Below are positions 25,444 through 35,447 of a stretch of 64,000 nt of DNA, in pieces. The notes under the pieces are model-generated. The model saw only the letters and a program-made list of their open reading frames with translations. It made no database searches and was not told the DNA's origin. How positions within the stretch are numbered: the first letter of the stretch is position 1; each line of letters begins with the position of its first letter. Source of the DNA: Acidobacteriota bacterium (lineage in GTDB: Bacteria > Acidobacteriota > Blastocatellia > Chloracidobacteriales > JADJPF01); contig JACQZQ010000104.1 in NCBI GenBank assembly GCA_016213785.1, positions 43,346 through 107,345 of the forward strand. The letters are read 5' to 3'. Made by a program: the position numbers and the translations under genes.

Positions 25444-27035
25444 TTAGATTTTTGATCATAATGATATTGAAGGTGATACATAAGTGCTCGTAAAGCATCT
25501 ACATTAGCGCGTAGTTCTGTAAAAAAGACTCTATCCAAAGGATTATTCTCACCTAAATCATCAACTACTATTTGAAGTAGCATAACCATTTCTTTTGATA
25601 AATTTAACATCTCTTGATTAAGTAGGGTTGAGGCATCCTCAGTAAAAGCTAGTAACTCATCGTAATGAGAGTCAGGTAAGGCATCTAATAGGGAATTTGA
25701 TTCTCCCATATCATCAGTTGCGGCAACATCAATCAAAGTTTTTTGATTGGAGATTTCTAATAGGTCATTTGAAATCGCTTTAGGTTCTAATTTTTCTTCT
25801 TTAATTTCTATATTTATTGCTATTTCTTTTTCTGCAACAGCTTTTGTATCTTGGTTTTTTATAGTACTTACAGATATACCTGATGAACTTGTGCTACCTT
25901 CTAGAAAAGGTAAACCGCCAGTGTCTTTTGCTTTAGCTCCAAAGAGACTAGCAATATTAATATTCGTTCTTAAGTGTCCTGTGATATTACGAGCAGGCTC
26001 ACCAGCCAGTAATATAGCGGCTTCTAATTCATGTTCGCTAGCATTTTGAAATACATTTAAGAATTCGTCTTCTGTAACAGCCCTAACAGCTAGTTCAAGT
26101 TCACGAGCAAAAGCGGTTACAGATTCAGGTCTATCTTCTTGTTTTTTTGCTAAAGCTCGTCTAACCACTCCGTCTACTAGAGGATGTACATCAGAGCGAA
26201 TTTCATACATTGGAGGAGGGACTTCTTTAACTTTTTGATAAACAATTGCAGAGTAAGTTTTAGCATTAAAAGGAACTTTGCCTGTAAGCATTTCATAAAG
26301 CACTACACCTAAGGCATAAACATCTGTTCTAGGGTCTACTTCTTTATCCTGGCATTGTTCTGGAGCCATATATTGAGGAGTACCTAAGACATATCCATGT
26401 CGGGTTAATCTACCAGAAAAATCATTTATTGGTTGTTCACTTCCTAGTTTAGCAATACCAAAATCTAGGACTTTAACAACTTCTTGACCTTGATCTTTAT
26501 GTAAAAAAATATTATCAGGTTTAAGATCTCGATGAATTATCCCGCGTTTATGGGCAACGGCTACAGCAGCACAAGCTTGTTGCATAATTTCATTAGCTTC
26601 TGCTAATGAAAAAATATGGTTTTGCATTATTTTTTCTCTTAAAGATAATCCTGAAAGAAATTCAGTAACTACATAAACCATACCATCTGAACAAATAGAA
26701 AAATCCAATATTGCAATAGCGTTAGGGTGGCGAATATGCATTGCAGCAAAAGCTTCCCGACGAAATCGCTCTATAGAAGTCTTATCAGTAGCTAAATGAG
26801 GATGCATCACTTTTAGAGCAACTGACAAATCTAATTGAATATGTTTAGCACGATATACTGAAGCAGTTCCACCTTTAGCAACTTTAGATTCAACTAGATA
26901 TTTATTATCAATTACTTCTCCAATTAAAGGATCCTCTTTAATTACTCCTTCAACATTTACCAGGCGTTCTCCATCAGAAGGGCAAAAAACTACCCCTAGC
27001 TCAAATTTTTGTTTGCATTTAGGACATTCTTTCAT
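25440..27035 (-). CDS. Ser/Thr protein kinase with N-terminal zinc ribbon
   Basis: The 531-residue protein starts with a zinc ribbon (C4, C7, C18, CPSDG). A Hanks-type kinase domain follows (about 43-305): glycine loop KGGTASV (54-60), VALKV with K75, HRDLKPDN (H168-D170), DFG (191-193) and APEQC. The C-terminal 220 residues are soluble and acidic, ending in a helical region. No membrane helix is seen, unlike PASTA kinases. The start is placed at M 27035 because the zinc ribbon then begins MKECPKC, matching the MKRCPVC of the protein at 5027-5737. An upstream TTG at 27083 is possible. No strong SD is visible. Confidence 0.9.
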   Translation of the reverse strand: MKECPKCKQKFELGVVFCPSDGERLVNVEGVIKEDPLIGEVIDNKYLVESKVAKGGTASVYRAKHIQLDLSVALKVMHPHLATDKTSIERFRREAFAAMHIRHPNAIAILDFSICSDGMVYVVTEFLSGLSLREKIMQNHIFSLAEANEIMQQACAAVAVAHKRGIIHRDLKPDNIFLHKDQGQEVVKVLDFGIAKLGSEQPINDFSGRLTRHGYVLGTPQYMAPEQCQDKEVDPRTDVYALGVVLYEMLTGKVPFNAKTYSAIVYQKVKEVPPPMYEIRSDVHPLVDGVVRRALAKKQEDRPESVTAFARELELAVRAVTEDEFLNVFQNASEHELEAAILLAGEPARNITGHLRTNINIASLFGAKAKDTGGLPFLEGSTSSSGISVSTIKNQDTKAVAEKEIAINIEIKEEKLEPKAISNDLLEISNQKTLIDVAATDDMGESNSLLDALPDSHYDELLAFTEDASTLLNQEMLNLSKEMVMLLQIVVDDLGENNPLDRVFFTELRANVDALRALMYHLQYHYDQKSN

Positions 27036-27132
27036 AACTTTTTGTAAGGCACTTAGTATAACATTTTGTTGATAATACAACACTAGTTAAAGACTCCCAA
27101 TGAGTAAACTCAATGACTTACAAATAAAAATT

Positions 27133-27163
27133 TTAGCCGCCAAGTTTATTACTTGACGGCTAA
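27133..27163 (-). terminator. terminator of the 1606-aa gene
   Basis: TTAGCCG (27133-27139) pairs with CGGCTAA (27157-27163), and an inner CAAG/CTTG extends the stem past one mismatch. On the minus strand it lies 41 bases after the large gene and is followed by AAAATTTTTATTTG. It separates that gene from the downstream kinase. Confidence 0.65.
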
Positions 27164-27203
27164 GTGATCTACTTATTTTAATTTCTCTAATATTTCCTAA
27201 GCG

Positions 27204-30200
27204 TTATTGCATACCTGTTGGGCCTGCAAAGAAACCAGGGTTAACATTATTGCTACCTCGACCTGCTGAGCCAAATAAAAGTTGGTTAGTAATATCTAAA
27301 AGACGGCTATTACCTGTGTCAGCAACTATTATTGCTCCATTGCTATTATTAATTCTTACACCTTCAGGTCGGCTAACTTGATTTAGAGCAGTTCCAGCAC
27401 CTGCAACAATTGAAAGGAATGTGCCAGTACTACTAAAACGCTGAATTCTGTTATTACCGCTATCAGCTACAATTATGTCACCTGACATAGGATTAACAGC
27501 AACTCCCTTAGGTTGATTAACTAACCCTGGTGTAACGCCAAGACCAGCAAATACCATTGAGAATTGGCCTGTTGAAGAGAATTTTTGAATTCTGTTATTT
27601 AAGGTATCAGCAATATATAGACTACCACTATTATCTAATGCTAAACCTTGAGGTTTATTAACAGTTCCTGGAGTTACTCCAGCACCAGCAACTAAACCTA
27701 AATAATTACCAGTAGCATCAAACTTAACTATACGGCTATTTCCTGTATCTGCAACATAAAGAATACCTTGAACATTATCAAAAGCTACTCCCTCTGGGGC
27801 ATTTACAAACCCTGGAGCAACACCAGCACCAGCAATTACTTTAATAAATGTTCCTGTAGAGCTAAACATTTTTATAGCATTATTACCAGTATCAGCTACA
27901 TACATTTCTCCAGTATTACCATTAGATGTAACACCTTGAGGTTGATTTAAGCTTGATGGAGTTACACCAGCTATACCAAAAGCTGTAAATGTTCCTGTTG
28001 CAGGATCAAAAATCTGTATACGATTATTAGCAGTATCAGCAATATAGAGTTTTGGATTTAGACCTGCACCAGCAATAGTACCACTACCTGTGACTGTTAC
28101 TGTTCCCATACCACTATTACTAGTAACAGTAACAGATGCATTCTTAGTACCAGCCGAAGTTGGGCGAAATACTAGTGTTATTGTAGTAGAAGAATTAGGC
28201 CCTATAGTTGTTGAAGCAGGAGCCATAGCAGAAAATTGAGCACTATCTGTTCCAGTAAATGTAAATGGTGGAGTTAGAGTAACTGTTCCAGTACCAGTAT
28301 TTGTAGCAGTGATATTCATAGTAGCACTAGCATTAACTGCTACTGAGCCAAAATTAACTGTAGCTGGTGTAACAGATAGAGTTAGGTTTGGTGTAGGAGC
28401 ACTAGCTAAGTTTTGAGGATCGCTTGGAGTAGTGATCATAAAATCATTAGCATTATTGTCTGTATCTGTTGTACTACCTTGGTTTCCACCTGGTTTGCGT
28501 TCATAGCTACGATTTAGGTTTTGAGTTCCAAGAGATGCAAGTACTGTACCTTCCTTAAAGGCTGAACCATTACTTAGCCCAACTTGATCAAGAATCATAA
28601 AGTTAGTACCGCCAGTAGGCATTGTTAAAGCAATACCACCATCATCAGTAATACCTGTGGCATAGGTTTGATTTCCTGGGACAGCACCACTATAGCCAGC
28701 AGCTCCATTATTGGTAAAGAGGAAATGTCCTCTAGCTGGTAACATAACATTGGCTGCAATTGTTGCACGTACACTAGTTGTGCCTGCATTATTTGAACCT
28801 CTAAGTTGAAGTCCTCCAATATTTATAGTATTAGCGGTGTTATTATAAATTTCTACAAACTCATCATTACCACCACTTGGCCCACGGAAACGAAACTCAC
28901 TAATTACTAAAGCTGTATTTTGATTAGCAACATTTTGTCCAATACCAGTTAAAGTAGTTGTTGCACTACCTCCAGTGCTAGAAACATTTAAGGTTGCTGT
29001 CTTACTACCAGCTGTAGTAGGTCTAAACATTACCATTGCCATAGTAGAACTATTACCAGCAAGCACTGTAGTATCAGGAGCAGTAGCAGTAAATTGATTT
29101 GCATCTGCACCAGTAATAGTAAATGGTATGGTTAAAGTTACAGTACTAGCACTAGTATTTGTAATAGTTACTGGTGCCATTACAGTCATAGCTACATTTA
29201 CAGTTCCAAAATTAACTGGTGTAGGTGAAAGAGTAATTGCTGAAGCACCAACGCCATTAGTAATGTCTGCTGTAGAACGTGGGAGAAGTTGATAGCCACT
29301 ATCAAATGGGCTAGAAGTATCAAATTGTGAAGCTAAACCTATTACTGAAAATGTACCTGTTGGAGTAGGTGTACCATCGATATTAGTATCAGAGTCAACT
29401 CTTAGAGTTATAGAGCCTGTACCATCGCTAATTGTAACATTGCCACTAGATCCTGTTGGTGGGAAAGTGCCACTAGTAATAGTTACATTATTAATACGAA
29501 CTAACCTACCTTCTAATGCTTCACCTGCACCATTATTGCCTAGTTGTGAAAGTGTAACAACTTGAGGTGTTACAGGTGGGATTGTACCTGGAGGTAGTAG
29601 AGTAAAGTTTGTTTGTGCTCCGCTTGGAACGATTTCAGTTAAGCCATTAAATTGTGTTACAACACCAAAAGCTTCTACGCTATCACCAATATTAAATGGG
29701 CCAAAATCTGTGCCTGTGCTAAATATATCGATGCCGCCTGTTGTGTCTTGAATATAGTATTCAACACCTGCGCCACCTCTAAAATCTATAGATGTAACAA
29801 CACCACGAACTTTAACTTGTTGACCAATAAGATCAGGAACAAAGTCTGTTGGAGGTGTACCATCAGTATTATCTACCATATCTACACGAGCATCACCAAT
29901 TGCTAAGACTGTAGCACCTGGATCTGGTGCGCCTAAATCTACACGGCTACGAGGAGTAACACTATAGGTAGCTGTAAAAGGTCTTAGTGGATCGTCTTGT
30001 TGAACTGTACCAACTAAAGTAAATGCAGTTGTTGGGGTTGCAAGGCCAGGAACATTAGTATCTTTATCTACTTTAAGCATAAAGGTTGCTGTTCCATCTG
30101 AAATGGTTAAAAATCTATCTAATGAAGCAGGTGAAGGAGGAATGGTTCCGCTGGTTATAGTAACGTTTGCGACAGAAACTAAACGTCCTTCGGTAGCTTC

Positions 30201-32024
30201 AGGATTTGCATTAATCTGAGCAAGGGTCATAGAAACAGGAGTAACAGTATTACCAGTACTAATACTTGTAATACCAAAAGGAGAAGTAGTTTCAGCAAAT
30301 CTTGGAGTTACTTCTAGTCTTAAAACTCCATCTAGCATTCCAATACGGCCACGAACTTCTACCATTTGTCCTGTGCTAGTAGGTTGAATAGCTGGAGTAG
30401 TTGGTTGGGTGGTTCGGGAAATATTAATACCTGCTGTAGCATCTTGAGCATAATCATTATTTGCACCAGAAGTAGAATATATTCCAGTACCAGCAGTAAC
30501 TAATGCTTGAATTCTAGCGGCATAATCTAAATAAAGAGGCTCACCATTAGCATTTAGTGTTTTTAAGTTAGTAATAGGTGTTGTGCCTGAAAAATATCCA
30601 TCACTATAACTAGAAGTTTGCCCTCCAGCCGTAGCCACCACTGTATAGTCTACTCTAGTTCCATTTGCTTGGGCAGGAACAGAACCTTGATACATATTTC
30701 CACTTACTAAAGTCATATTGATTGGAGTTTGAGCAGCACCATTAAGACTAAAGTTTAATACAACAGAACTTATTGGAGATTCTTTATCATTAACAAAAGC
30801 TGTTACTACACCTACTTCATTAGCAAGAGGCAAAGTAGGATTAACGCTAGGAATTACTGTAGGAGGAAAGTTTGTAGTAACTCCATTAGAGGCAGTGTCA
30901 ATATTATAGACGTGCTGAGCGGGAGAAATTTTTACACCATTATCATCAAAACTCTTAATGGTATAGTTAGTCATACCATTAGTTTCTAACATAATTGTGC
31001 CTTGACCACCATTACCAAAAGCGGCACCGCTAATGCCTTGTACTGTAGTACGTGTATCAGTAGGAGGGCTAGCTTGAGTTTGATAGAAAATAGGTGAAGT
31101 GCCTGGTGTTGGAACGCCTGTTCCATTAAAAGCTGTTCCATTTGTAGTAGGAGTATTTAAGTAACGGTTTACAACCTCTCTATTAGGATGACCAAAAGTA
31201 TTTGTTTCACCTATTTGAGCAAAGGCTACTTCTGCTTTAGCAGCAGTAAGTAAACGTTGATTACTAGAAGTTGTACTACCATGATGGCTAAGTTGAATTA
31301 CATCAACGTCACCTGCTTGTTGTCCAACAAATGATTCAACATCTGGCCCACGAGCAGTTGAAGTTGAGCCTGCGCCTGTTAAGTCACCTGCTACTAAATA
31401 GTCAAAATTATTATACTCAATAAGTAATGCAATACTTTGACCATTAATATCAGCAGTATTAATTAATACAGACCCTCCGCTTTGTAAATTTCCACCAGCA
31501 GCAACGCAAGTTGCCCGCATTCCTCCACCTAGATCAATAACAGTTCCAGGTGTAATCTGCTGGCGAGTTACTCCAGGCCGATTAGTAGCACTTTTATAGT
31601 TATTAAAAGCTGTTAATGTGCCACCAGGATTGGGAGGAACAACATTAACCCCATCACCATTATCATAGGCAATACCAGAAACACGATTAGCATTTAATAG
31701 TTCTGTTATACCTACAATATGATCTATGTGATAGTGTGTAACTACAGTAAAATCTATAGTATTAATCCCAAGTGTATTAAGTAAAGGAACAAGTTTACTA
31801 GTTCCACCGCCATTAGGGCCACCATCAACAAGAAGGGTTTTTCCTGTAGGTGAAACAATTAATGTGCCTGCACCTTGTCCTATATCAACAAAATAGATTT
31901 TTGCCGTTCCAGTTTGTGCTGCAACTTTTGGGGCAATAGGATTATTAGGTAATATGCTCCCCATTAGTATCACAGCTAAAACAACTGCGCTGGCAAAAAC
32001 CAATAACCACCTCATTATTTTCAT
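27204..32024 (-). CDS. large secreted mosaic protein: metallo-beta-lactamase, OB-like, ASH, lamin-tail, ASH, NHL repeats
   Basis: The 1606-residue product has a signal peptide/anchor (about 1-37). A ComEC-type metallo-beta-lactamase domain follows (about 42-300), with IYFVDIGQG, THYHIDH (H97, H99, D101, H102), LVAGDLTG and LSHHGS. Then come an Ig/FN3-like segment (about 390-470), three OB-fold-like repeats (about 500-920) and an ASH domain (about 925-1030). A lamin-tail domain (about 1034-1150, ISEFRFRG...DEFVEIYN), a second ASH domain (about 1200-1310) and six NHL repeats (about 1318-1606, VADTGNNRI type) complete it. ComEC-like domains with OB folds suggest nucleic-acid or phosphodiester hydrolysis; the rest is extracellular adhesion scaffolding. 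GGAGAAG precedes the ATG. Confidence 0.85.
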   Translation of the reverse strand: MKIMRWLLVFASAVVLAVILMGSILPNNPIAPKVAAQTGTAKIYFVDIGQGAGTLIVSPTGKTLLVDGGPNGGGTSKLVPLLNTLGINTIDFTVVTHYHIDHIVGITELLNANRVSGIAYDNGDGVNVVPPNPGGTLTAFNNYKSATNRPGVTRQQITPGTVIDLGGGMRATCVAAGGNLQSGGSVLINTADINGQSIALLIEYNNFDYLVAGDLTGAGSTSTARGPDVESFVGQQAGDVDVIQLSHHGSTTSSNQRLLTAAKAEVAFAQIGETNTFGHPNREVVNRYLNTPTTNGTAFNGTGVPTPGTSPIFYQTQASPPTDTRTTVQGISGAAFGNGGQGTIMLETNGMTNYTIKSFDDNGVKISPAQHVYNIDTASNGVTTNFPPTVIPSVNPTLPLANEVGVVTAFVNDKESPISSVVLNFSLNGAAQTPINMTLVSGNMYQGSVPAQANGTRVDYTVVATAGGQTSSYSDGYFSGTTPITNLKTLNANGEPLYLDYAARIQALVTAGTGIYSTSGANNDYAQDATAGINISRTTQPTTPAIQPTSTGQMVEVRGRIGMLDGVLRLEVTPRFAETTSPFGITSISTGNTVTPVSMTLAQINANPEATEGRLVSVANVTITSGTIPPSPASLDRFLTISDGTATFMLKVDKDTNVPGLATPTTAFTLVGTVQQDDPLRPFTATYSVTPRSRVDLGAPDPGATVLAIGDARVDMVDNTDGTPPTDFVPDLIGQQVKVRGVVTSIDFRGGAGVEYYIQDTTGGIDIFSTGTDFGPFNIGDSVEAFGVVTQFNGLTEIVPSGAQTNFTLLPPGTIPPVTPQVVTLSQLGNNGAGEALEGRLVRINNVTITSGTFPPTGSSGNVTISDGTGSITLRVDSDTNIDGTPTPTGTFSVIGLASQFDTSSPFDSGYQLLPRSTADITNGVGASAITLSPTPVNFGTVNVAMTVMAPVTITNTSASTVTLTIPFTITGADANQFTATAPDTTVLAGNSSTMAMVMFRPTTAGSKTATLNVSSTGGSATTTLTGIGQNVANQNTALVISEFRFRGPSGGNDEFVEIYNNTANTINIGGLQLRGSNNAGTTSVRATIAANVMLPARGHFLFTNNGAAGYSGAVPGNQTYATGITDDGGIALTMPTGGTNFMILDQVGLSNGSAFKEGTVLASLGTQNLNRSYERKPGGNQGSTTDTDNNANDFMITTPSDPQNLASAPTPNLTLSVTPATVNFGSVAVNASATMNITATNTGTGTVTLTPPFTFTGTDSAQFSAMAPASTTIGPNSSTTITLVFRPTSAGTKNASVTVTSNSGMGTVTVTGSGTIAGAGLNPKLYIADTANNRIQIFDPATGTFTAFGIAGVTPSSLNQPQGVTSNGNTGEMYVADTGNNAIKMFSSTGTFIKVIAGAGVAPGFVNAPEGVAFDNVQGILYVADTGNSRIVKFDATGNYLGLVAGAGVTPGTVNKPQGLALDNSGSLYIADTLNNRIQKFSSTGQFSMVFAGLGVTPGLVNQPKGVAVNPMSGDIIVADSGNNRIQRFSSTGTFLSIVAGAGTALNQVSRPEGVRINNSNGAIIVADTGNSRLLDITNQLLFGSAGRGSNNVNPGFFAGPTGMQ

Positions 32025-32398
32025 TATAATTCTTCTCCATTGTTCAGTTATAGAAATTTAGGCGCAAATATCTACACAATATGTTTTAGCCTATTTTCTC
32101 TACAACAATTTATTAGGTTATTTAAAGTTATTAAGTGATTTAACAATTTACGATTTACAAAATATGGTTTTAAGTGATTTTTATAGCTATTAAAGCTAGA
32201 CTCCTAAAAAACCTACTAAGATATAACTAGTATGTTTTGTAGAACTAACTATTTTAGCAAGATATGGTTTTATTTCCAAATAATTTACAAACAATTTACG
32301 CCACGCTATTTTGTCTTCCCTCTAAGCCAGCGATAAATTAAAATAAGCCTCTCTTTTCAAAATAAACAACTTAATTAAAAAATCCTATTAGGAGCGCT
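32025..32398. promoter_or_regulatory. divergent intergenic region with short direct repeats
   Basis: This 374-base spacer separates the large secreted gene (minus) from glyA (plus) and must hold both promoters. It contains three pairs of exact 11-base direct repeats: TTAAGTGATTT (32131, 32170), ATATGGTTTTA (32162, 32262) and AACAATTTACG (32142, 32290). They could be regulator sites or traces of local duplication. AGGAG sits before glyA. No riboswitch or RNA gene was recognised. Confidence 0.35.
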
Positions 32399-33685
32399 AT
32401 GACAGAGCATTTAGCACAACCATTAAATGTAGCCGACCCAGAAATTGCCAGAGCAATTTATAATGAAACACGCCGTTTAGATAGTGGGCTTGAAATGATT
32501 GCTTCAGAAAATTATGTTAGTGAGGCTGTTTTAGAAGCACTTGGTTCAGTTTTTACTAATAAATATGCAGAAGGCTATCCTGGTCGTCGTTACTATGGAG
32601 GCTGTGAATATACAGATGTAGTAGAACGCTTAGCACAAAGCCGAGCCAAAGAAATCTTTGGAGCAGATCATGTTAATGTTCAACCACATTCTGGTGCTCA
32701 AGCTAATATGAGTGTCTATATGTCAATGTTAAAGCCTGGGGATAGTATTTTAGGAATGAATCTTTCACATGGTGGGCACCTAACTCATGGTCATCAATTA
32801 AATTTCTCTGGTAAATATTTTAATGTAGCTGCTTATGGTGTTAACCAAGAAACAGAACAAATTGATTATGATCAACTTGCTAAACTTGCCGAAGAACATA
32901 AACCTAAAATGATTATTTGTGGAGCAAGCGCTTATCCTCGTATTATTAATTTTGAAAAAATAGGTGTTATTGCACGTCAAACAAAAGCTTATGTACTTGC
33001 TGATATTGCTCATATTGCTGGACTAGTAGCAGCAGGACTTCACCCCTCACCAATACCTCACATGGATTTTGTTACCACTACAACACATAAAACCCTTCGT
33101 GGCCCAAGAGCCGGAATGGCAATGTGTAAAGAAGAATTTGCTAAAAAACTTGATAGCGCAGTGTTTCCTGGTGTTCAAGGTGGCCCACTAGTTCATGTTA
33201 TTGCAGCTAAAGCAGTTTGTTTTCTAGAAGCCCTCCAACCTAGCTTTAGAGAATACCAAAAGCAAGTGGTTAAAAATGCTGCCACGCTAGCTAGTAGCTT
33301 AAAAGACCTAGGCTTTCGTATAGTTTCAGGAGGAACAGATAACCATTTAATTTTAGTAGATGTTTTTGCTAAAGGAATTACTGGTAAAGTAGCAGAAAAA
33401 GCTCTTGAGCATGCTGGTATTACAGTTAATAAAAATACTATTCCTTTTGATCAAAATCCCCCTCTAGTAGCAAGTGGTATAAGAATTGGAACTCCTGCTT
33501 TAACAACACGCGGAATGGGTGAAAAAGAAATGCAAATCATTGCTAGCTGGATTGCTGATGTATTAGCAAACCCAGAAAATAATGCTAATTTAGAAAAAAT
33601 TAAAGTAGAAGTACAAAAACTGTGTAAAAATTTTCCTCTTTATACAAAACGTTTAACCTCTTATGAGCAATCAAATAGCGCTTAG
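32399..33685 (+). CDS. glyA: serine hydroxymethyltransferase
   Basis: The 428-residue protein is a full-length GlyA. It has [43 protein letters not shown], and the PLP lysine K231 in [14 protein letters not shown], followed by the conserved VQGGPL. It converts serine and tetrahydrofolate to glycine and methylene-tetrahydrofolate in the cytoplasm. AGGAG lies six bases before the ATG. An FHA protein follows after 22 bases, or overlaps if its earlier start is used, so the two are probably co-transcribed. Confidence 0.95.
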   Translation: MTEHLAQPLNVADPEIARAIYNETRRLDSGLEMIASENYVSEAVLEALGSVFTNKYAEGYPGRRYYGGCEYTDVVERLAQSRAKEIFGADHVNVQPHSGAQANMSVYMSMLKPGDSILGMNLSHGGHLTHGHQLNFSGKYFNVAAYGVNQETEQIDYDQLAKLAEEHKPKMIICGASAYPRIINFEKIGVIARQTKAYVLADIAHIAGLVAAGLHPSPIPHMDFVTTTTHKTLRGPRAGMAMCKEEFAKKLDSAVFPGVQGGPLVHVIAAKAVCFLEALQPSFREYQKQVVKNAATLASSLKDLGFRIVSGGTDNHLILVDVFAKGITGKVAEKALEHAGITVNKNTIPFDQNPPLVASGIRIGTPALTTRGMGEKEMQIIASWIADVLANPENNANLEKIKVEVQKLCKNFPLYTKRLTSYEQSNSA

Positions 33686-33707
33686 GCTAAAACAATATAA
33701 AATAATT

Positions 33708-34331
33708 ATGAAAAAAGAACAAATAGCCAACATTGTGCAAAAAACGGTAAACTACCTAGAACGAACAGGCGCAGATCGTTTAGCACAACAATATTTACAT
33801 TTCGCATTAAGTAGTTTCGCTTCTGGGTGTGAGGAAGAATTAGAGTCTCACTTAGAAAGATATGCTATGCAGGATCAGCAATTTAGCATAGAATCTGCAC
33901 AGCTTTTAATCTATCGGGAACGTACCATAATTGCTTGTTTTATCCTAGATTCTCATGCAAATTTAATTGGTCGTCCTGATCCAGAAACACGCTGTTATCC
34001 AAATGTTAATTTAGAACTTTTTGATACCAGCGCAAAAATATCTCGTCGTCATGCACAGATATTTTCCTTAGATGGTCGTAACTTCTGGTTACAAGACTTA
34101 GGTAGTTTTAATGGCACATTATTAAATAATACTCGTCTAACCCCACATCAAGCTCAACCCTTACACGATGAAGATGAGATAGTATTTGGTAATATCGCTG
34201 TAACTTTTAATTCCCCAATAGTAGGAAAAGTAACCCCTAAAAATACCTCCTCACAACAAAGCGTAACTAGCGAAACACCAGAGCCAGAAGAAATCTTAAT
34301 AGATACCAGTGATGTCGATACAGTAAATTAG
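33708..34331 (+). CDS. FHA-domain protein downstream of glyA
   Basis: The 207-residue protein has a helical N-terminus (about residues 1-65) and a C-terminal FHA domain (about 80-175). The FHA core motifs are LIGRPDPET, ISRRHAQIF and LGSFNGTLLN, the residues that read phosphothreonine. The tail is Ser/Thr/Glu-rich with possible phosphosites. Two starts are possible: ATG 33708 (used here, beginning MKKEQ) or ATG 33663, which overlaps glyA by 23 bases and adds 15 residues. Neither has a clear SD. It ends within the bidirectional terminator shared with the epimerase gene. Confidence 0.85.
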   Translation: MKKEQIANIVQKTVNYLERTGADRLAQQYLHFALSSFASGCEEELESHLERYAMQDQQFSIESAQLLIYRERTIIACFILDSHANLIGRPDPETRCYPNVNLELFDTSAKISRRHAQIFSLDGRNFWLQDLGSFNGTLLNNTRLTPHQAQPLHDEDEIVFGNIAVTFNSPIVGKVTPKNTSSQQSVTSETPEPEEILIDTSDVDTVN

Positions 34332-34385
34332 TAGGGATAGACCTATGTGTCTATACTAGACATAGACACATAGGTTTATTCCTAC
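34331..34385. terminator. bidirectional terminator overlapping both flanking stop codons
   Basis: A 24-base-pair stem (34331-34354 with 34362-34385; two G-T wobbles, otherwise complementary) closes the loop ACTAGAC. It starts on the last base of the FHA gene's stop and reaches into the last codons of the convergent epimerase gene. Confidence 0.75.
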
Positions 34386-35335
34386 GTATATATTTTCTCC
34401 CTATACCATTTAACAAAACGTTCTATACCAATTTTTAATGGTACTTTAGGCTGAAAGTCTAGCTCTTTTCTAGCTAGCTCAATACTAGCAAAGGTTGCAG
34501 GTACATCACCGGGCTGATCTGGCAGGAATTTACGCAAAGCTTTTTTTCCTACTACTTGCTCAATTACTTCTAATAGTTCATTTAGTAAAATTGGAGCAGA
34601 GTCCCCTAAGTTATAAATAGCAAAGGGTTTTGGCCTATCTAAGGCAGAAATAACACCTTCAACAATATCATCAATATAAGTGTAATCTCGCTTAGAAGCA
34701 CCATCTCCATAAACTTCTACAAATTCATTATTAAAAATCTTACGTGTAAATTTATGTATCCCCATTTCAGGGCGCTGACGTGGGCCATATACAGTAAAAA
34801 ATCTTAGGCAAGTAATAGGGACATTATAGAGATGTGAATAATTAAAGGCTAATAATTCACCTGATCGTTTAGTTGTAGCATATGGAGAAATAGGCCGTTC
34901 AATAGGGTCATTTTCTGAAAATGGGAGTTTACTATTAATTCCATAGACTGATGAAGATGATGCAAAAACAAAGTTTTTTACAGGCATTTCACGACAAAGT
35001 TCTAGTAAGTGTAGCGTGCCTATTACATTTACTTCTTCATAAAGTAGTGGAGCAGCAAGTGATGGCCTAACACCAGCCCTTGCAGCCAAGTGAATAACCG
35101 AGTCTGGCGATTCTTTAAGAAAAATATTTTTTAATTCTTGACTATTGCGAATGTCGCACTGATAAAATTTATATTCTCCTAGTTTACCAATATCTTCTAG
35201 ATTAGCCTGTTTAATTTTAGGGTCATAGAAATCATTTAAATCATCAATGATTATTAGTTTATCGCCCCTATTTAATAGAGCCTCACACACATGTGATCCA
35301 ATAAATCCTGCCCCTCCCGTAACCAGAACCTGCAT
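34382..35335 (-). CDS. NAD-dependent epimerase, UDP-glucuronate 4-epimerase-like
   Basis: The 317-residue short-chain dehydrogenase has the NAD-binding GGAGFIG (residues 7-13), the catalytic Y152/K156 (PYATTKRSGE) and the serines SSSSVYG. LNDFYDPKIKQANL and RAGVRPSL are features of the UDP-glucuronate 4-epimerase branch, which makes UDP-galacturonate. The next genes on the other strand are a glycosyltransferase, AsnB and a methyltransferase, so a role in surface polysaccharide precursors is likely. It diverges from the glycosyltransferase across a 112-base promoter gap. Confidence 0.88.
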   Translation of the reverse strand: MQVLVTGGAGFIGSHVCEALLNRGDKLIIIDDLNDFYDPKIKQANLEDIGKLGEYKFYQCDIRNSQELKNIFLKESPDSVIHLAARAGVRPSLAAPLLYEEVNVIGTLHLLELCREMPVKNFVFASSSSVYGINSKLPFSENDPIERPISPYATTKRSGELLAFNYSHLYNVPITCLRFFTVYGPRQRPEMGIHKFTRKIFNNEFVEVYGDGASKRDYTYIDDIVEGVISALDRPKPFAIYNLGDSAPILLNELLEVIEQVVGKKALRKFLPDQPGDVPATFASIELARKELDFQPKVPLKIGIERFVKWYREKIYT

Positions 35336-35447
35336 TATTATCTCCTTGTGATATAATCGAGAAAATAAACCAAAACTTTACCATATAAATCCACTAACCG
35401 CTTGTTTATCTCGAAGATCAAGCAATTTGTAATTTTGAGGAAATTTA

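Noticed and set aside
27204..28075. Non-coding DNA repeats in the end of the large gene
   Set aside because: The similarity is explained by six NHL protein repeats; codon choice varies between units.
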